This document shows, one piece after another, positions 7,096-15,711 of a DNA stretch of 15,722 nt. Location: positions 1 to 15,722 of the forward strand of contig JAAZCR010000111.1 of the NCBI GenBank assembly GCA_012513195.1, given 5' to 3'. The first letter of the stretch is position 1. The number at the start of each line of letters is the position of its first letter. The position numbers were made by a program, and so were the translations under genes. The DNA is from Bacilli bacterium (GTDB lineage: Bacteria; Bacillota_I; Bacilli_A; Haloplasmatales; Haloplasmataceae). The notes under the pieces were generated by a model. The model saw only the letters and a list, made by a program, of their open reading frames with translations, ran no database searches and had not been told where the DNA came from.

Positions 7096-7944
7096 ATGAT
7101 AACAGAAAATGCCTTTGCAAAAATTAACCTTGCGCTAGATGTCGTCAGTAAACGGTCAGATAATTACCACAATTTACGAATGGTAATGACTACTGTTGAT
7201 TTATATGATCGCCTTACATTTGAAGTGCTTGATGAGGATACAATCGTTTTAAGTTCCAATAGATATTTCTTACCCACTGACGAAAGAAACATCGTATATA
7301 AAACTGCAAAACTCATTAAAGACATGTATGCGATTAAAGCGGGATTAAAGATTCATATTCATAAGAGTATACCCGTCGCAGCAGGTCTAGCAGGTGGTAG
7401 TACTGATGGAGCTAGTACCATAAAAGCCTTGAATGAACTATTCAAATTGAATATGGATATGGAAAAAATGAAAGAAATAGGTAAACAAATCGGAAGTGAT
7501 GTTCCTTTCTGTCTTTATGGAAAAACGGCACTCGTAGAAGGCGTTGGTGACATCATTACACCTCTTCCTGAAGTGCCAAGATGTTGGGTAGTGTTAGTTA
7601 AGCCACGATTTGGAGTGTCTACAAAAGAGATTTTCCAAAATGTTAATCTCGAAACTATTACCCATCCCGATGTTGATAAAGTTGTTAATGCTATTGAAAA
7701 GAATGACTATTATGAGATGTGTAAACATGCTGGTAATTCTTTAGAGAGTGTAACCTTTAGACTTTATCCTGAGGTAGAAAGTATTAAACAAAAACTCTTG
7801 GCTTTAGGAGTAGATTTGGCTCTTATGAGTGGTAGTGGTCCTACTGTTTACGCGTTAGTACGTAATGAACAACGAGCAAAAAAGATTAAAAACAGTTTTG
7901 ATAAAAAACATTATGAAGTTTATGCAGTAAGAATACGTGGGTAG
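7096..7944 (+). CDS. ispE: 4-diphosphocytidyl-2-C-methyl-D-erythritol kinase
   Basis: IspE phosphorylates CDP-methylerythritol with ATP in the methylerythritol-phosphate route to isoprenoids, so this organism probably makes isopentenyl diphosphate that way. The 282-residue protein is a GHMP kinase: NAFAKINLALD near the start (K9), the ATP loop PVAAGLAGGSTDGAS from P93, GSDVPFC (catalytic-type D135) and LMSGSGPTVYAL near the end. I chose ATG 7096, which has GGAGG 5 nt upstream; an in-frame TTG at 7084 would overlap that site. In Bacillus subtilis veg and sspF lie before ispE and purR-yabJ after it; here all four are missing. Expression seems to come from its own promoter, with a palindrome across it. 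Confidence 0.96.
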   Translation: MITENAFAKINLALDVVSKRSDNYHNLRMVMTTVDLYDRLTFEVLDEDTIVLSSNRYFLPTDERNIVYKTAKLIKDMYAIKAGLKIHIHKSIPVAAGLAGGSTDGASTIKALNELFKLNMDMEKMKEIGKQIGSDVPFCLYGKTALVEGVGDIITPLPEVPRCWVVLVKPRFGVSTKEIFQNVNLETITHPDVDKVVNAIEKNDYYEMCKHAGNSLESVTFRLYPEVESIKQKLLALGVDLALMSGSGPTVYALVRNEQRAKKIKNSFDKKHYEVYAVRIRG

Positions 7945-7983
7945 ATTTTTGTCAAAATTTGTGAAGTTTTTACACTTTTTGCC

Positions 7984-8011
7984 TTGAAAACCCTTTCTTG
8001 TGTGATATAAT
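7984..8011 (+). promoter_or_regulatory. Extended -10 sigma-A-type promoter for spoVG
   Basis: TTGAAA at 7984-7989, a 16-nt spacer and TATAAT at 8006-8011 preceded by TGA form a strong extended -10 promoter. The start would be near 8018. The classical spoVG promoter in Bacillus subtilis uses sigma-H; no clear sigma-H pattern was seen here. Confidence 0.75.
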
Positions 8012-8031
8012 GGTATTGTGTGATTACACAC
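7998..8031 (+). repeat. Direct repeat and small inverted repeat at the spoVG start site
   Basis: TTGTGTGAT occurs at 7998-8006 and again at 8016-8024, 18 bp apart and flanking the -10. The second copy begins a GTGTG-ATTA-CACAC hairpin at 8018-8031, which would sit at the very 5' end of the mRNA. It may be a protein-binding site or an mRNA-stabilising 5' stem. Confidence 0.55.
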
Positions 8032-8066
8032 TAGATATACTATTACTCAAAGTGAGGGGAAAACAA

Positions 8067-8321
8067 GTGAATGTCACAAACGTCAGAATACGTAAAATTG
8101 AAAACAAAAATCGCTTAAAAGCTGTGGCAACAGTCACATTTGATGATTGCTTCGTTATTCATGAACTTCGCTTAATTGAGGGTAAGAATGGGTTATTTGT
8201 CGCAATGCCTAGTAGAAAAAATAATAGGGGCGAATTCCAAGATGTATGTCACCCTATCACTAAGGAATTACGACAACACCTTGAAGAAGCAGTTATCAAA
8301 TCTTATAACGAAGTTAAATAG
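8067..8321 (+). CDS. spoVG: RNA-binding regulator SpoVG
   Basis: SpoVG is a small protein first found as a sporulation septation/cortex factor. In several Firmicutes it binds nucleic acid and affects many genes. The 84-residue product starts with GTG at 8067 (M/V-NVTNVRIRKIENKNRLKA) and carries the family core FVIHELRLIEGKNGLFVAMP and CHPIT. I rejected a longer frame from 7998 because it runs through the promoter and leader, whereas GAGGGG lies 7 nt before this GTG and known SpoVG proteins begin here. It is a little shorter at the C-terminus than Bacillus SpoVG (about 97 residues). It is monocistronic: a strong promoter precedes it and a clear terminator follows. Confidence 0.94.
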   Translation: MNVTNVRIRKIENKNRLKAVATVTFDDCFVIHELRLIEGKNGLFVAMPSRKNNRGEFQDVCHPITKELRQHLEEAVIKSYNEVK

Positions 8322-8327
8322 TCAACA

Positions 8328-8356
8328 ACCTCTGATTTTCAGAGGTCGTTTTTTTT
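8328..8356 (+). terminator. Intrinsic terminator after spoVG
   Basis: ACCTCTGA at 8328-8335 pairs exactly with TCAGAGGT at 8339-8346 around a TTT loop, and a run of eight T follows two bases later. It lies 6 nt after the spoVG stop and separates spoVG from glmU. Confidence 0.92.
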
Positions 8357-8404
8357 ATATGTAAAATTATTCGACTGATTTATCCTTTTATTTTAGTCTA
8401 TACA

Positions 8405-8413
8405 TGTTATAAT
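8405..8413 (+). promoter_or_regulatory. Extended -10 promoter for glmU
   Basis: TGT followed by a perfect TATAAT (8408-8413) lies between the spoVG terminator and glmU. The -35 region is weak, as is common with an extended -10. The predicted start near 8420 gives a leader of about 27 nt. Confidence 0.6.
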
Positions 8414-8446
8414 AAAGTGTAGACTTATGAGGAAGGATGGTCCATA

Positions 8447-9811
8447 GTGAGTAATTGTGCGCTTATTTTGGCAGCTGGTAAAGGAACACGCATGAAATCA
8501 CATGTATATAAAGTATTGCATCCAATACTAGGTAAACCGATGATTAGTTATATTGTTGATGCATTAAATAAAGTGGATGTGAAACGAAAAATTATCGTAG
8601 TCGCCAAAGATGCGGATAGTGTACGAGAGTTATTAAAAGACCAAGTCGAGTTTGCTGTGCAAGAAGAACAATTAGGTACAGGGCATGCGGTAAGGATGGC
8701 TAGACCTTTGTTAGAACATGAAGAAGGTAATACATTAGTCTTATGTGGGGATACCCCCTTAATAACGAGTGAAACATTAAATAATCTATTGAATTATCAT
8801 ATAAATAACAATGCTGATGTAACAATCCTGACTACGTATCTTGATAATCCCACGGGTTATGGGAGAATTATCCGTGATGCCAATGGAAATATCTTACGAA
8901 TCGTAGAAGAAAAAGATGCTAATGCTGACGAGAAACGTATTAATGAGATAAATACGGGTTTTTATTGTTTTAATAATCAAAAATTATTTCAAACTTTATT
9001 TCAATTGAAAAATGATAATAACCAAAAAGAGTATTATTTAACAGACGCTATAGAAATAATTAAAAATAGCGGTGGAAAGGTAGTTAGTTATCCAACTTTA
9101 AATAATGAAGAAGTTTTTGGGATTAATGACCGAATAGCTTTAGAACATGCAACGAAAATTCTCAAAAGACGTATTAATTACGAGTTGATGAAAAACGGAG
9201 TTACTATCATTGATGCAGACAATACCTATATTTCTATTGATACTGTCATTAAACCTGATACCATTATTTATCCAGGTACCATCATTTTTGGCAAAAATGT
9301 GATTGGGGCAAATTGTATCATTGGGCCAAATACCCAGTTAGAAAACGTTACTGTTGGAGATAACGTAAGAATAAATAATTCCTGTGTAATTGATAGTACT
9401 ATTGGTGATAATACTACTATAGGACCTTTTGCTCATTTACGTAATCATACTATAGTTGGAGAAAACTGTCGCATAGGAAACTTTGTGGAAATGAAAAATA
9501 CGACATTTGGTGAGAATAGTAAAGCAAGTCACTTATCCTATTTAGGTGATGCGGTTGTTGGATCAAATGTCAATATGGGTTGTGGAACGATTACCGTAAA
9601 TTATGATGGTAAGAAGAAACATCAGACCATAATAAAGGATAACGCTTTTGTTGGCTGTAATGCCAATTTAATCGCACCAGTAGTAATTGGTGAAGGCGCA
9701 TATGTTGCGGCTGGCTCTACTATTACCGAAGATGTACCTGATGAGTCCCTAGCGATTGCTCGTGCTCATCAAATAAATAAACCAGAATATGCGAAAAAAT
9801 ACCGTAAATAG
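8447..9811 (+). CDS. glmU: Bifunctional GlcN-1-P acetyltransferase / GlcNAc-1-P uridylyltransferase
   Basis: GlmU makes UDP-GlcNAc for peptidoglycan and other surface glycans: its C-terminal half acetylates glucosamine-1-phosphate and its N-terminal half adds UMP. The 454-residue product has the pyrophosphorylase signature L8[10 protein letters not shown], then [10 protein letters not shown] and LCGDTPL. From about residue 250 it shows left-handed beta-helix hexapeptide repeats (IGxNCxIG type) with SHLSYLGDA, where H362 matches the catalytic His of the acetyltransferase site, and NYDGKKK. The start is GTG at 8447, preceded by GAGGAAGG. Length is normal for the family. It is separated from spoVG by a terminator and from prs by a promoter-like element, unlike the longer read-through unit of Bacillus. 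Confidence 0.97.
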   Translation: MSNCALILAAGKGTRMKSHVYKVLHPILGKPMISYIVDALNKVDVKRKIIVVAKDADSVRELLKDQVEFAVQEEQLGTGHAVRMARPLLEHEEGNTLVLCGDTPLITSETLNNLLNYHINNNADVTILTTYLDNPTGYGRIIRDANGNILRIVEEKDANADEKRINEINTGFYCFNNQKLFQTLFQLKNDNNQKEYYLTDAIEIIKNSGGKVVSYPTLNNEEVFGINDRIALEHATKILKRRINYELMKNGVTIIDADNTYISIDTVIKPDTIIYPGTIIFGKNVIGANCIIGPNTQLENVTVGDNVRINNSCVIDSTIGDNTTIGPFAHLRNHTIVGENCRIGNFVEMKNTTFGENSKASHLSYLGDAVVGSNVNMGCGTITVNYDGKKKHQTIIKDNAFVGCNANLIAPVVIGEGAYVAAGSTITEDVPDESLAIARAHQINKPEYAKKYRK

Positions 9812-9820
9812 TTTTTTTCA

Positions 9821-9848
9821 TTGCAATAATCTATTTTTATAGTAGAAT
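9821..9848 (+). promoter_or_regulatory. Candidate promoter for prs
   Basis: TTGCAA at 9821-9826, a 16-nt spacer and TAGAAT at 9843-9848 make a moderate vegetative promoter in the 71-nt glmU-prs gap. The start would be near 9855. No clear terminator stem follows glmU, only a T-run, so read-through is likely as well. Confidence 0.5.
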
Positions 9849-9882
9849 ATATTCTGGAAGAAAAACTTGGAGGTTTATTTCG

Positions 9883-10836
9883 ATGTTCATCAACAATAAG
9901 AAAGTAAAAATCTTTGCGCTTTCTTCAAATCGACCCATTGCAGAAGAAATTGCCGCTACTACTGGTATTCCCCTATCAAATTGTATCGTCAAACGGTTTG
10001 CGGATGGTGAAATAAGCATCGATATTGCTGAAACCGTTCGCGGTCATGAAGTGTTTGTTGTGCAATCCACTAGCCATCCCGTCAATGAAAACTTGATGGA
10101 AGTTTTAATTATGATTGATGCCTTGAAACGTGCTTCAGCACATTCCATCAACATTGTTATGCCTTATTATGGCTATTCACGGCAAGATCGTAAAGCTAGT
10201 GCACGCCAACCAATCTCAGCTAAATTAGTGGCAGACTTACTTCAAGCAGCTGGTGCAACGCGGGTTATAACGATGGATTTGCATGCTGCACAAATTCAAG
10301 GTTTCTTTAATATCCCTATCGATAACTTTGTAGCGATGCCTATTATTGCCCACTATTTTAAAGAAAAACTAATGGGCAAGGATGTCGTTGTTGTTTCGCC
10401 TGACCACGGAGGTGTAACACGGGCACGCATGTTGGCAGACTTCTTATGTTGTCCAATTGCGATTATTGACAAGAGACGACCACGCCCTAATGTTAGTGAA
10501 GTTATGCACGTAATTGGGGAAGTGGAAAATCGCGTCGCTGTCATTATCGATGATATGATTGATACTGCGGGTAGTATCGTGAATGCAGCTAACGCATTAC
10601 ATGAACGCGGGGCAACGGAAATCTATGCAGCTTGCACTCACGCTATTTTAACTTACCCAGCTAATGACCGCATTGAAGAATCATGCATTAAACAATGCGT
10701 AGTAACTAACACAATTTGCTTACCTAAAGAAAAACTCACACCAAAAATTACACAATTATCGGTTGGACCTTTATTAGGAAAAGGTATCTTAAACATTATT
10801 CATGATGAATCAGTAAGTGTTTTATTTAAACCATAA
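9883..10836 (+). CDS. prs: Ribose-phosphate pyrophosphokinase (PRPP synthetase)
   Basis: Prs transfers pyrophosphate from ATP to ribose-5-phosphate to make PRPP for nucleotides, histidine, tryptophan and NAD. The 317-residue protein matches class I enzymes in length and motifs: [10 protein letters not shown], the flexible loop region [40 protein letters not shown] and the PRPP-binding DDMIDTAGS (D223 to S231). The last residue of that loop is usually Thr; Ser here keeps the hydroxyl. GGAGG lies 9 nt before the ATG. In Bacillus subtilis ctc (a general stress ribosomal protein) lies between prs and pth; here it is missing and only a hairpin separates them. Confidence 0.97.
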   Translation: MFINNKKVKIFALSSNRPIAEEIAATTGIPLSNCIVKRFADGEISIDIAETVRGHEVFVVQSTSHPVNENLMEVLIMIDALKRASAHSINIVMPYYGYSRQDRKASARQPISAKLVADLLQAAGATRVITMDLHAAQIQGFFNIPIDNFVAMPIIAHYFKEKLMGKDVVVVSPDHGGVTRARMLADFLCCPIAIIDKRRPRPNVSEVMHVIGEVENRVAVIIDDMIDTAGSIVNAANALHERGATEIYAACTHAILTYPANDRIEESCIKQCVVTNTICLPKEKLTPKITQLSVGPLLGKGILNIIHDESVSVLFKP

Positions 10837-10846
10837 GATTATTTAT

Positions 10847-10873
10847 AGATGACTTCGCAAGAAGTCGTCTTTT
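10847..10873 (+). terminator. Hairpin with GCAA tetraloop after prs
   Basis: AGATGACTTC at 10847-10856 pairs with GAAGTCGTCT at 10861-10870 (one G-U) around a GCAA tetraloop. Only four T follow, so termination may be partial. TATAGA/TCTATA just outside (10844-10849 and 10875-10880) could form a competing outer stem. It starts 10 nt after the prs stop and lies before pth. Confidence 0.65.
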
Positions 10874-10894
10874 GTCTATAGTGAGGTTGATAAT

Positions 10895-11452
10895 ATGAAA
10901 TTAATCGTCGGGCTTGGCAATCCTGGTCGTCAATATAAAAAGACGCGCCACAATATTGGCTTCATGGTTTTAGATGCTTTAGTTAATAAAGAAAATTTAG
11001 AATTCAACAAAAAAGAGAAATTTAAAGGCGAAATATGCCATACTACCATTAGAGGACAAGATGTTATCCTTTTGAAACCTTTAACATATATGAACAATTC
11101 TGGTGAAGCAGTACAACTCATCAAACAATTCTATCAAATCAATGATGAAGATATTCTCGTGATTCATGATGACCTCGATTTACCAACAGGTAAGATTAGG
11201 GTTAGACAAAAGGGGTCATCTGGTGGACATAAGGGCATAAAATCAATTATTGATCATCTAAAAAGTGAAAGTTTTCATCGTATAAGAATTGGAATCGGAA
11301 AAAGCGATATTATTCCTGTGATTGATTATGTTCTTGAAAACTTTTCAAAAGATCAACTTGATGAAATTAGTAACGCAATTAACACTAGTATAGATATTAT
11401 TTACGACTGGTTATCATACGATATACTATACGTAATGAATAAATACAATTAA
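10895..11452 (+). CDS. pth: Peptidyl-tRNA hydrolase
   Basis: Pth releases tRNA from peptidyl-tRNA that drops off the ribosome; in Bacillus subtilis the gene is also called spoVC because a mutant blocks sporulation. The 185-residue product opens KLIVGLGNPGRQYKKTRHNIGF, with N9 and the catalytic H19. The substrate-site block LKPLTYMNNSGEAV and the HDDLDLPTGKIR motif (D92) follow, then GSSGGHKGIKSI. Length is normal. GAGG lies 8 nt before the ATG. The stop is only 10 nt before mfd, so the two are almost surely co-transcribed. In Bacillus subtilis the small anti-sigma-F gene fin lies between them, but there is no room for it here. Confidence 0.96.
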   Translation: MKLIVGLGNPGRQYKKTRHNIGFMVLDALVNKENLEFNKKEKFKGEICHTTIRGQDVILLKPLTYMNNSGEAVQLIKQFYQINDEDILVIHDDLDLPTGKIRVRQKGSSGGHKGIKSIIDHLKSESFHRIRIGIGKSDIIPVIDYVLENFSKDQLDEISNAINTSIDIIYDWLSYDILYVMNKYN

Positions 11453-11462
11453 GGAGTTCATC

Positions 11463-14400
11463 ATGGACCGTGTAATCCGTTTTTTGGATCATGTGCTATC
11501 TGATGTAAAAGAGAACTTACAGGCAAAACGTCAGCGGATTTTACTGAACAATGTCACAGATACAGCAGTACCGAGTATAGCTGGATACTTGTATCATTAT
11601 GTTAATGATAATATTCTGCTTATCTGTCCGAACCTCTATCAAGCTCAAAAAGTATATGATAAACTAGTGCAGGTCATGGGTAGTCAAGACGTGCACTTTT
11701 TCCCTATGGACGAATTTATATCTGCTGAAATGCTGGCATCAAGTAATGAGTTCCGCATCGAACGTATTAATACCATTGCGAATATTATTCGCAATAAAAA
11801 AGGTATCATCGTAACTCATACGATTGGTGCCATCCGTAAATTACCACCTAAAGAAGTATTGCTATCGAGTGTGCTTACAATTAAAGAAAACGAAGTTTAT
11901 GATTTTGAAGAACTCATCCCCCGCTTTATTTCTTTAGGTTATACACGCACCACGTTAGTTGAGAACCCTGGTGAGTTTACAGTACGTGGCGGTATTATTG
12001 ATATATACCCTCTTACGAATCAACATCCTTATCGAATTGAATTTTTTGGCGATGAGGTAGAATCGGTTAGATTTTTTGATGAAAAGACGCAAAGAACCAT
12101 AAGTAAAACAGATGAAGTTTATATAACACCTGTATACGAATTAGTATATACGGAAGAAGTTAAACAAAAAGCTATTCAACAACTAACTGATGTTTTTAAT
12201 GAAAAATGCAAGAATCTCAAACCGCAAATTATTGAAAAACTGAAAGAAGCATTTGATAAAGATATCCGCTCTATTGAAAGCTATCAAGAGTTATCTCGCT
12301 TACATAAATATATAACCTACTTTTATGACCGTGATGCCACAATATTTGATTTGATGGATGATGGTCTTTTAGTATTTGTTGATTACCAAAATATTTATAA
12401 TAGTTATCAGAATTTTAATAGTGAATATCAAGAATTTTACACAGATCTCTTATTGGAACAAAAATCTGTAATTGTTCCAGAACATTATCGAAAACTTGAT
12501 AGTTTTCAAGATTATCCTCATAATCAAGTCTTTTTACAAGAATTTGTCGCATATCATAAAGATATTAAATTTACCGCTATTGTTGATTTTAACAGTAGAA
12601 AAATTGAACAATATTATGGTGTTTTAGGAGATTTTCTTGCGGAAGTAAAACGTAATTTTGATAAAACATATTGTGTATGTTTGCCAACAAACTCACAAAT
12701 AGAAGCTTTAATTGAAGAGTTACGTAATGCGAATATTAAGCACGCTTTAATTGGCGATAAAGATGAGGTAATACCTAAAGTTGTCAATCTCATGATTAGT
12801 AACTTACCAGAAGGATTTGAACTAATCAATCAGAAAATCAAGTTTGTGACCAATTTTGAACTATATAAAAAGGTTACAAAAGTTATTAAGTATCGCTCGA
12901 CATTAAAAGAAGGCAAACGTATTAAAGATATAGATGAATTAAAAGTCGGCGATTATGTTGTTCATAATGTTCATGGTATCGGGCAATATCTAGGAATAAA
13001 AACCTTAGTTACCGATGGTGTTCATAAGGATTATCTGCAAATTGCATATAAAGGAGAAGACAAATTATACGTTCCTGTAGAAAACATCAACTTAATTCAA
13101 AAATATGTTGGTAGCGAAGGTGCTCGTCCCAAAATCAATAAACTAGGCAGTACAGAATGGTTGAAGACTAAGCAGCGTGTTCAAAAGCGGGTTAAAGATA
13201 TCGCTCAAAAGCTAATTCAATTGTATGCTCTTCGTGAGCAAACTCCAGGTTATGCTTTTTCACCTGATACAGATGAACAGCGGGAATTTGAAGCTAAATT
13301 TGAGTATGTAGAAACGCCAGACCAACTGCAAGCAATCCAGGAAGTAAAAGCTGATATGGAAGAACCAGTCCCCATGGACCGCTTGTTATGTGGCGATGTT
13401 GGTTATGGAAAAACTGAGGTAGCGATGCGTGCAGCCTTTAAAGCGGTGATGGATAATAAACAAGTGGCATATTTAGCTCCAACAACCATCCTCGCTCAGC
13501 AACATTATGAGAATTTCGTTAAGCGGTTTAAAGATTATCCTGTGAATATCGCTTTGCTTAATCGATTTGTCCCGAAGAAAAAACAAGATGAAATTATAGC
13601 GAAGTTAAAGAAAGGACAAATCGATATAGTGATTGGCACCCACCGCTTATTATCAAACGATGTATCATTTTATGATTTAGGTTTATTGATCATCGATGAG
13701 GAACAACGTTTTGGTGTAGAACATAAAGAGCGGTTGAAAGAGTTAAAGGTAAATGTAGATGTACTTACGCTAAGTGCTACCCCTATTCCCCGTACGTTAC
13801 AAATGTCGCTTATCGGTGTGCGCTCCTTATCGCTCCTCGAAACCCCTCCAGAAAATCGCTATCCCGTCCAAACCTATGTCTTAGAAGAAAATGATACGGT
13901 CATTAAAGAAGCGATTGAACGAGAACTTGCACGAAATGGTCAAGTGTTTTATCTTTATAACCGTATTGAAGATATCGAACAAAAAGTAGATAAATTAAAG
14001 CAACTAGTGCCTGACGCTCGAATCACCTATGTTCATGGAAAAATGTCGAAGGAACAATTAGAAGATACTATGTACGCTTTTTTAAATAATGAATATGATG
14101 TGCTAGTCTGTACAACGATTATTGAAACTGGTATCGATATAGCGAATGCGAATACGCTAATTGTTTCTGATGCGGATAGATTAGGTCTTGCTCAGTTATA
14201 CCAACTTAGAGGACGCGTAGGAAGAAGTGATCGCATCGCTTATGCATATCTCATGTATCCTAAACGAAAAGCTCTAAGCGAGGTAGCATCTAAACGACTT
14301 CAAGCTATTAAAGACTTTACCGAATTTGGCGCAGGTTTCAAGATTGCCAAGCAGGACCTAGCGATTCGTGGTTCAGGAGATTTGTTAGGCGCGCAACAAT

Positions 14401-14972
14401 ATGGCTTTATTGATAGTGTTGGTTATGAATTGTATAACCAATTATTAAGAGAAGCTATTAAGGAGTTAAAGGAAGCGGATGGTGAACAACAACCATTAGA
14501 AACAAAAGAAAAAGAATTTGATATGAAAGTATTGGTCGATGCTTATATACCTGATGAATATATTGCGGATGAATCGCTCAAGATAGAAATTTATAAGAAA
14601 ATCAAAAATATCAGTTCCGAACAAGATCTATTAGATTTAGAAAATGAATTAACGGACCGCTTCTCCACTATCCCTGAACCTGTGGAAAATCTCCTGAACT
14701 TAGCTTTTATTAAGAGTTGTTGTTTAGATTTGGGGATTATTAAAATGTTAGAAACAAAAACATATGTTGAATATGAATTTAGTGAAGAAGCAAGTCAAAA
14801 AATCAACGGTGAGCAACTCTTTATTTGTGTCAATGAAACCTCGCGTAATATTACATTAAAATATTTACACAACCAGATATATATCGTAATTGAGAAACCT
14901 CGTTTAAAAGAAAACTATTTACGGCTATCAAGGGAATTGTTTGCTAAAATTATCCACAGTCGAATAATGTAA
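11463..14972 (+). CDS. mfd: Transcription-repair coupling factor Mfd
   Basis: Mfd is an ATP-driven translocase that removes RNA polymerase stalled at DNA damage and recruits UvrA. The 1169-residue protein is full length (Bacillus about 1177). The N-terminal part is the UvrB-like damage module (GEFTVRGGIIDIYPL). The RNA-polymerase-interacting domain begins near residue 495 (VGDYVVHNVHGIGQY). The helicase core shows Walker A G644-DVGYGKT (K650), the DEEQ box D745-E-E-Q748, SATPIPRTLQM and RGRVGRS at 916-922. The C-terminal regulatory domain follows. AAGGAG precedes the ATG by 7 nt. It follows pth closely and is followed by spoVT after 71 nt. No anomaly in reading frame or motifs was seen. Confidence 0.98.
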   Translation: MDRVIRFLDHVLSDVKENLQAKRQRILLNNVTDTAVPSIAGYLYHYVNDNILLICPNLYQAQKVYDKLVQVMGSQDVHFFPMDEFISAEMLASSNEFRIERINTIANIIRNKKGIIVTHTIGAIRKLPPKEVLLSSVLTIKENEVYDFEELIPRFISLGYTRTTLVENPGEFTVRGGIIDIYPLTNQHPYRIEFFGDEVESVRFFDEKTQRTISKTDEVYITPVYELVYTEEVKQKAIQQLTDVFNEKCKNLKPQIIEKLKEAFDKDIRSIESYQELSRLHKYITYFYDRDATIFDLMDDGLLVFVDYQNIYNSYQNFNSEYQEFYTDLLLEQKSVIVPEHYRKLDSFQDYPHNQVFLQEFVAYHKDIKFTAIVDFNSRKIEQYYGVLGDFLAEVKRNFDKTYCVCLPTNSQIEALIEELRNANIKHALIGDKDEVIPKVVNLMISNLPEGFELINQKIKFVTNFELYKKVTKVIKYRSTLKEGKRIKDIDELKVGDYVVHNVHGIGQYLGIKTLVTDGVHKDYLQIAYKGEDKLYVPVENINLIQKYVGSEGARPKINKLGSTEWLKTKQRVQKRVKDIAQKLIQLYALREQTPGYAFSPDTDEQREFEAKFEYVETPDQLQAIQEVKADMEEPVPMDRLLCGDVGYGKTEVAMRAAFKAVMDNKQVAYLAPTTILAQQHYENFVKRFKDYPVNIALLNRFVPKKKQDEIIAKLKKGQIDIVIGTHRLLSNDVSFYDLGLLIIDEEQRFGVEHKERLKELKVNVDVLTLSATPIPRTLQMSLIGVRSLSLLETPPENRYPVQTYVLEENDTVIKEAIERELARNGQVFYLYNRIEDIEQKVDKLKQLVPDARITYVHGKMSKEQLEDTMYAFLNNEYDVLVCTTIIETGIDIANANTLIVSDADRLGLAQLYQLRGRVGRSDRIAYAYLMYPKRKALSEVASKRLQAIKDFTEFGAGFKIAKQDLAIRGSGDLLGAQQYGFIDSVGYELYNQLLREAIKELKEADGEQQPLETKEKEFDMKVLVDAYIPDEYIADESLKIEIYKKIKNISSEQDLLDLENELTDRFSTIPEPVENLLNLAFIKSCCLDLGIIKMLETKTYVEYEFSEEASQKINGEQLFICVNETSRNITLKYLHNQIYIVIEKPRLKENYLRLSRELFAKIIHSRIM

Positions 14973-15043
14973 AAAAATGAATAAATAGACAAAGTAGGTA
15001 AAAAATATATCTAGCAAGACTAATAGGAAAGCGAGGTTAATTA

Positions 15044-15583
15044 ATGAAAGCTACAGGAGTCGTTCGGAGAATTGATGATTTAGGTAGAGTGGTCATTCCT
15101 AAAGAGATCCGCCGTACTTTACGAATTCGTGAAGGCGATTCTCTCGAGATATATGTTGATAATGCAGGAGATGTTATCCTCAAAAAATATTCACCAGTTG
15201 AAGATTTAAGTGAATTTGCTCAACAATATGCAGATGCTTTATATATGGCAATTCATAAGGATATTATCATTTGTGACCGTGATACCATTGTCGCGGCAAC
15301 CGCAAATTTAAAGAAGAAATATGTTCATAAAAAAGTCAGTGAACAATTAGAAAAACTCATGAACAATCGAACGACGAAAGTGGAGCGGGATAACCCCGAG
15401 TTAGAGATTACCGATGATAAAAAAGAGCATTTCAGTTATGTAGTCCAACCCATTTTAAGTAATGGTGATTGTGTAGGTGCTGTAATTATCTTAGGTAATG
15501 AAAATAATAAGGAAATCACCGATATTGATGTAACCAGCGCTAAGACAGCAGCATCATTTATTGGAAAGTATTTAGAAGGATAA
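15044..15583 (+). CDS. spoVT: Stage V sporulation transcription factor SpoVT
   Basis: SpoVT is an AbrB-like DNA-binding protein that adjusts sigma-G dependent genes in the forespore of Bacillus. The 179-residue product has an N-terminal SpoVT-AbrB swapped-hairpin domain at about 1-50 (MKATGVVRRIDDLGRVVIPKEI, RIREGDSLEIYVD) that is almost identical to Bacillus SpoVT. A C-terminal GAF-like domain follows at about 55-178 (ICDRDTIVAAT, GDCVGAVIIL). Its length separates it from AbrB (about 95 residues). GCGAGG lies 8 nt before the ATG. It lies 71 nt after mfd, as expected in this cluster. TGAATA just after the mfd stop recalls a sigma-G -35, but no matching -10 was found. A strong terminator follows. 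Confidence 0.96.
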   Translation: MKATGVVRRIDDLGRVVIPKEIRRTLRIREGDSLEIYVDNAGDVILKKYSPVEDLSEFAQQYADALYMAIHKDIIICDRDTIVAATANLKKKYVHKKVSEQLEKLMNNRTTKVERDNPELEITDDKKEHFSYVVQPILSNGDCVGAVIILGNENNKEITDIDVTSAKTAASFIGKYLEG

Positions 15584-15610
15584 TTTAATTGGATAGAAAT
15601 AATATAAAAT

Positions 15611-15647
15611 GGGGTTGTAAGTAATCAAATGATATTACAACCCTTTT
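15611..15647 (+). terminator. Intrinsic terminator after spoVT
   Basis: GGGTTGTAA at 15612-15620 pairs exactly with TTACAACCC at 15635-15643, with inner ATC/GAT pairing, and TTTT follows at once. It lies 28 nt after the spoVT stop. Confidence 0.88.
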
Positions 15648-15666
15648 CTCTTGATTAATGTTATTA

Positions 15667-15711
15667 AAAATCAGTTCAAACCTTGTACAAACAAGGGGTT
15701 GAACTGATTTT
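15667..15711. terminator. Long inverted repeat, probable bidirectional terminator
   Basis: A 13-bp stem (AAAATCAGTTCAA with TTGAACTGATTTT) is extended by a small bulge and a 6-bp stem (CCTTGT/ACAAGG) around an ACAA loop. An A-run on the left and a T-run on the right let it work on both strands. It may end a convergent gene lying beyond the right edge. Confidence 0.75.

Noticed and set aside
7998..8066. An N-terminal extension of SpoVG from 7998
   Set aside because: It would be translated from within the -10 region; the GTG at 8067 has a good ribosome site and fits known SpoVG proteins.
8176..8364. A 62-codon plus-strand frame overlapping spoVG
   Set aside because: It is spoVG in a shifted frame and it runs through the terminator hairpin.
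9793..9819. A terminator at the end of glmU (GAAAAAA paired with TTTTTTC)
   Set aside because: The stem is almost entirely A-T with a long loop and is unlikely to be stable.
14978..15013. A sigma-G promoter for spoVT (TGAATA at 14978-14983)
   Set aside because: The -35-like element is good, but nothing close to CATACTA lies at the right distance; the region is AT-rich, so chance is likely.
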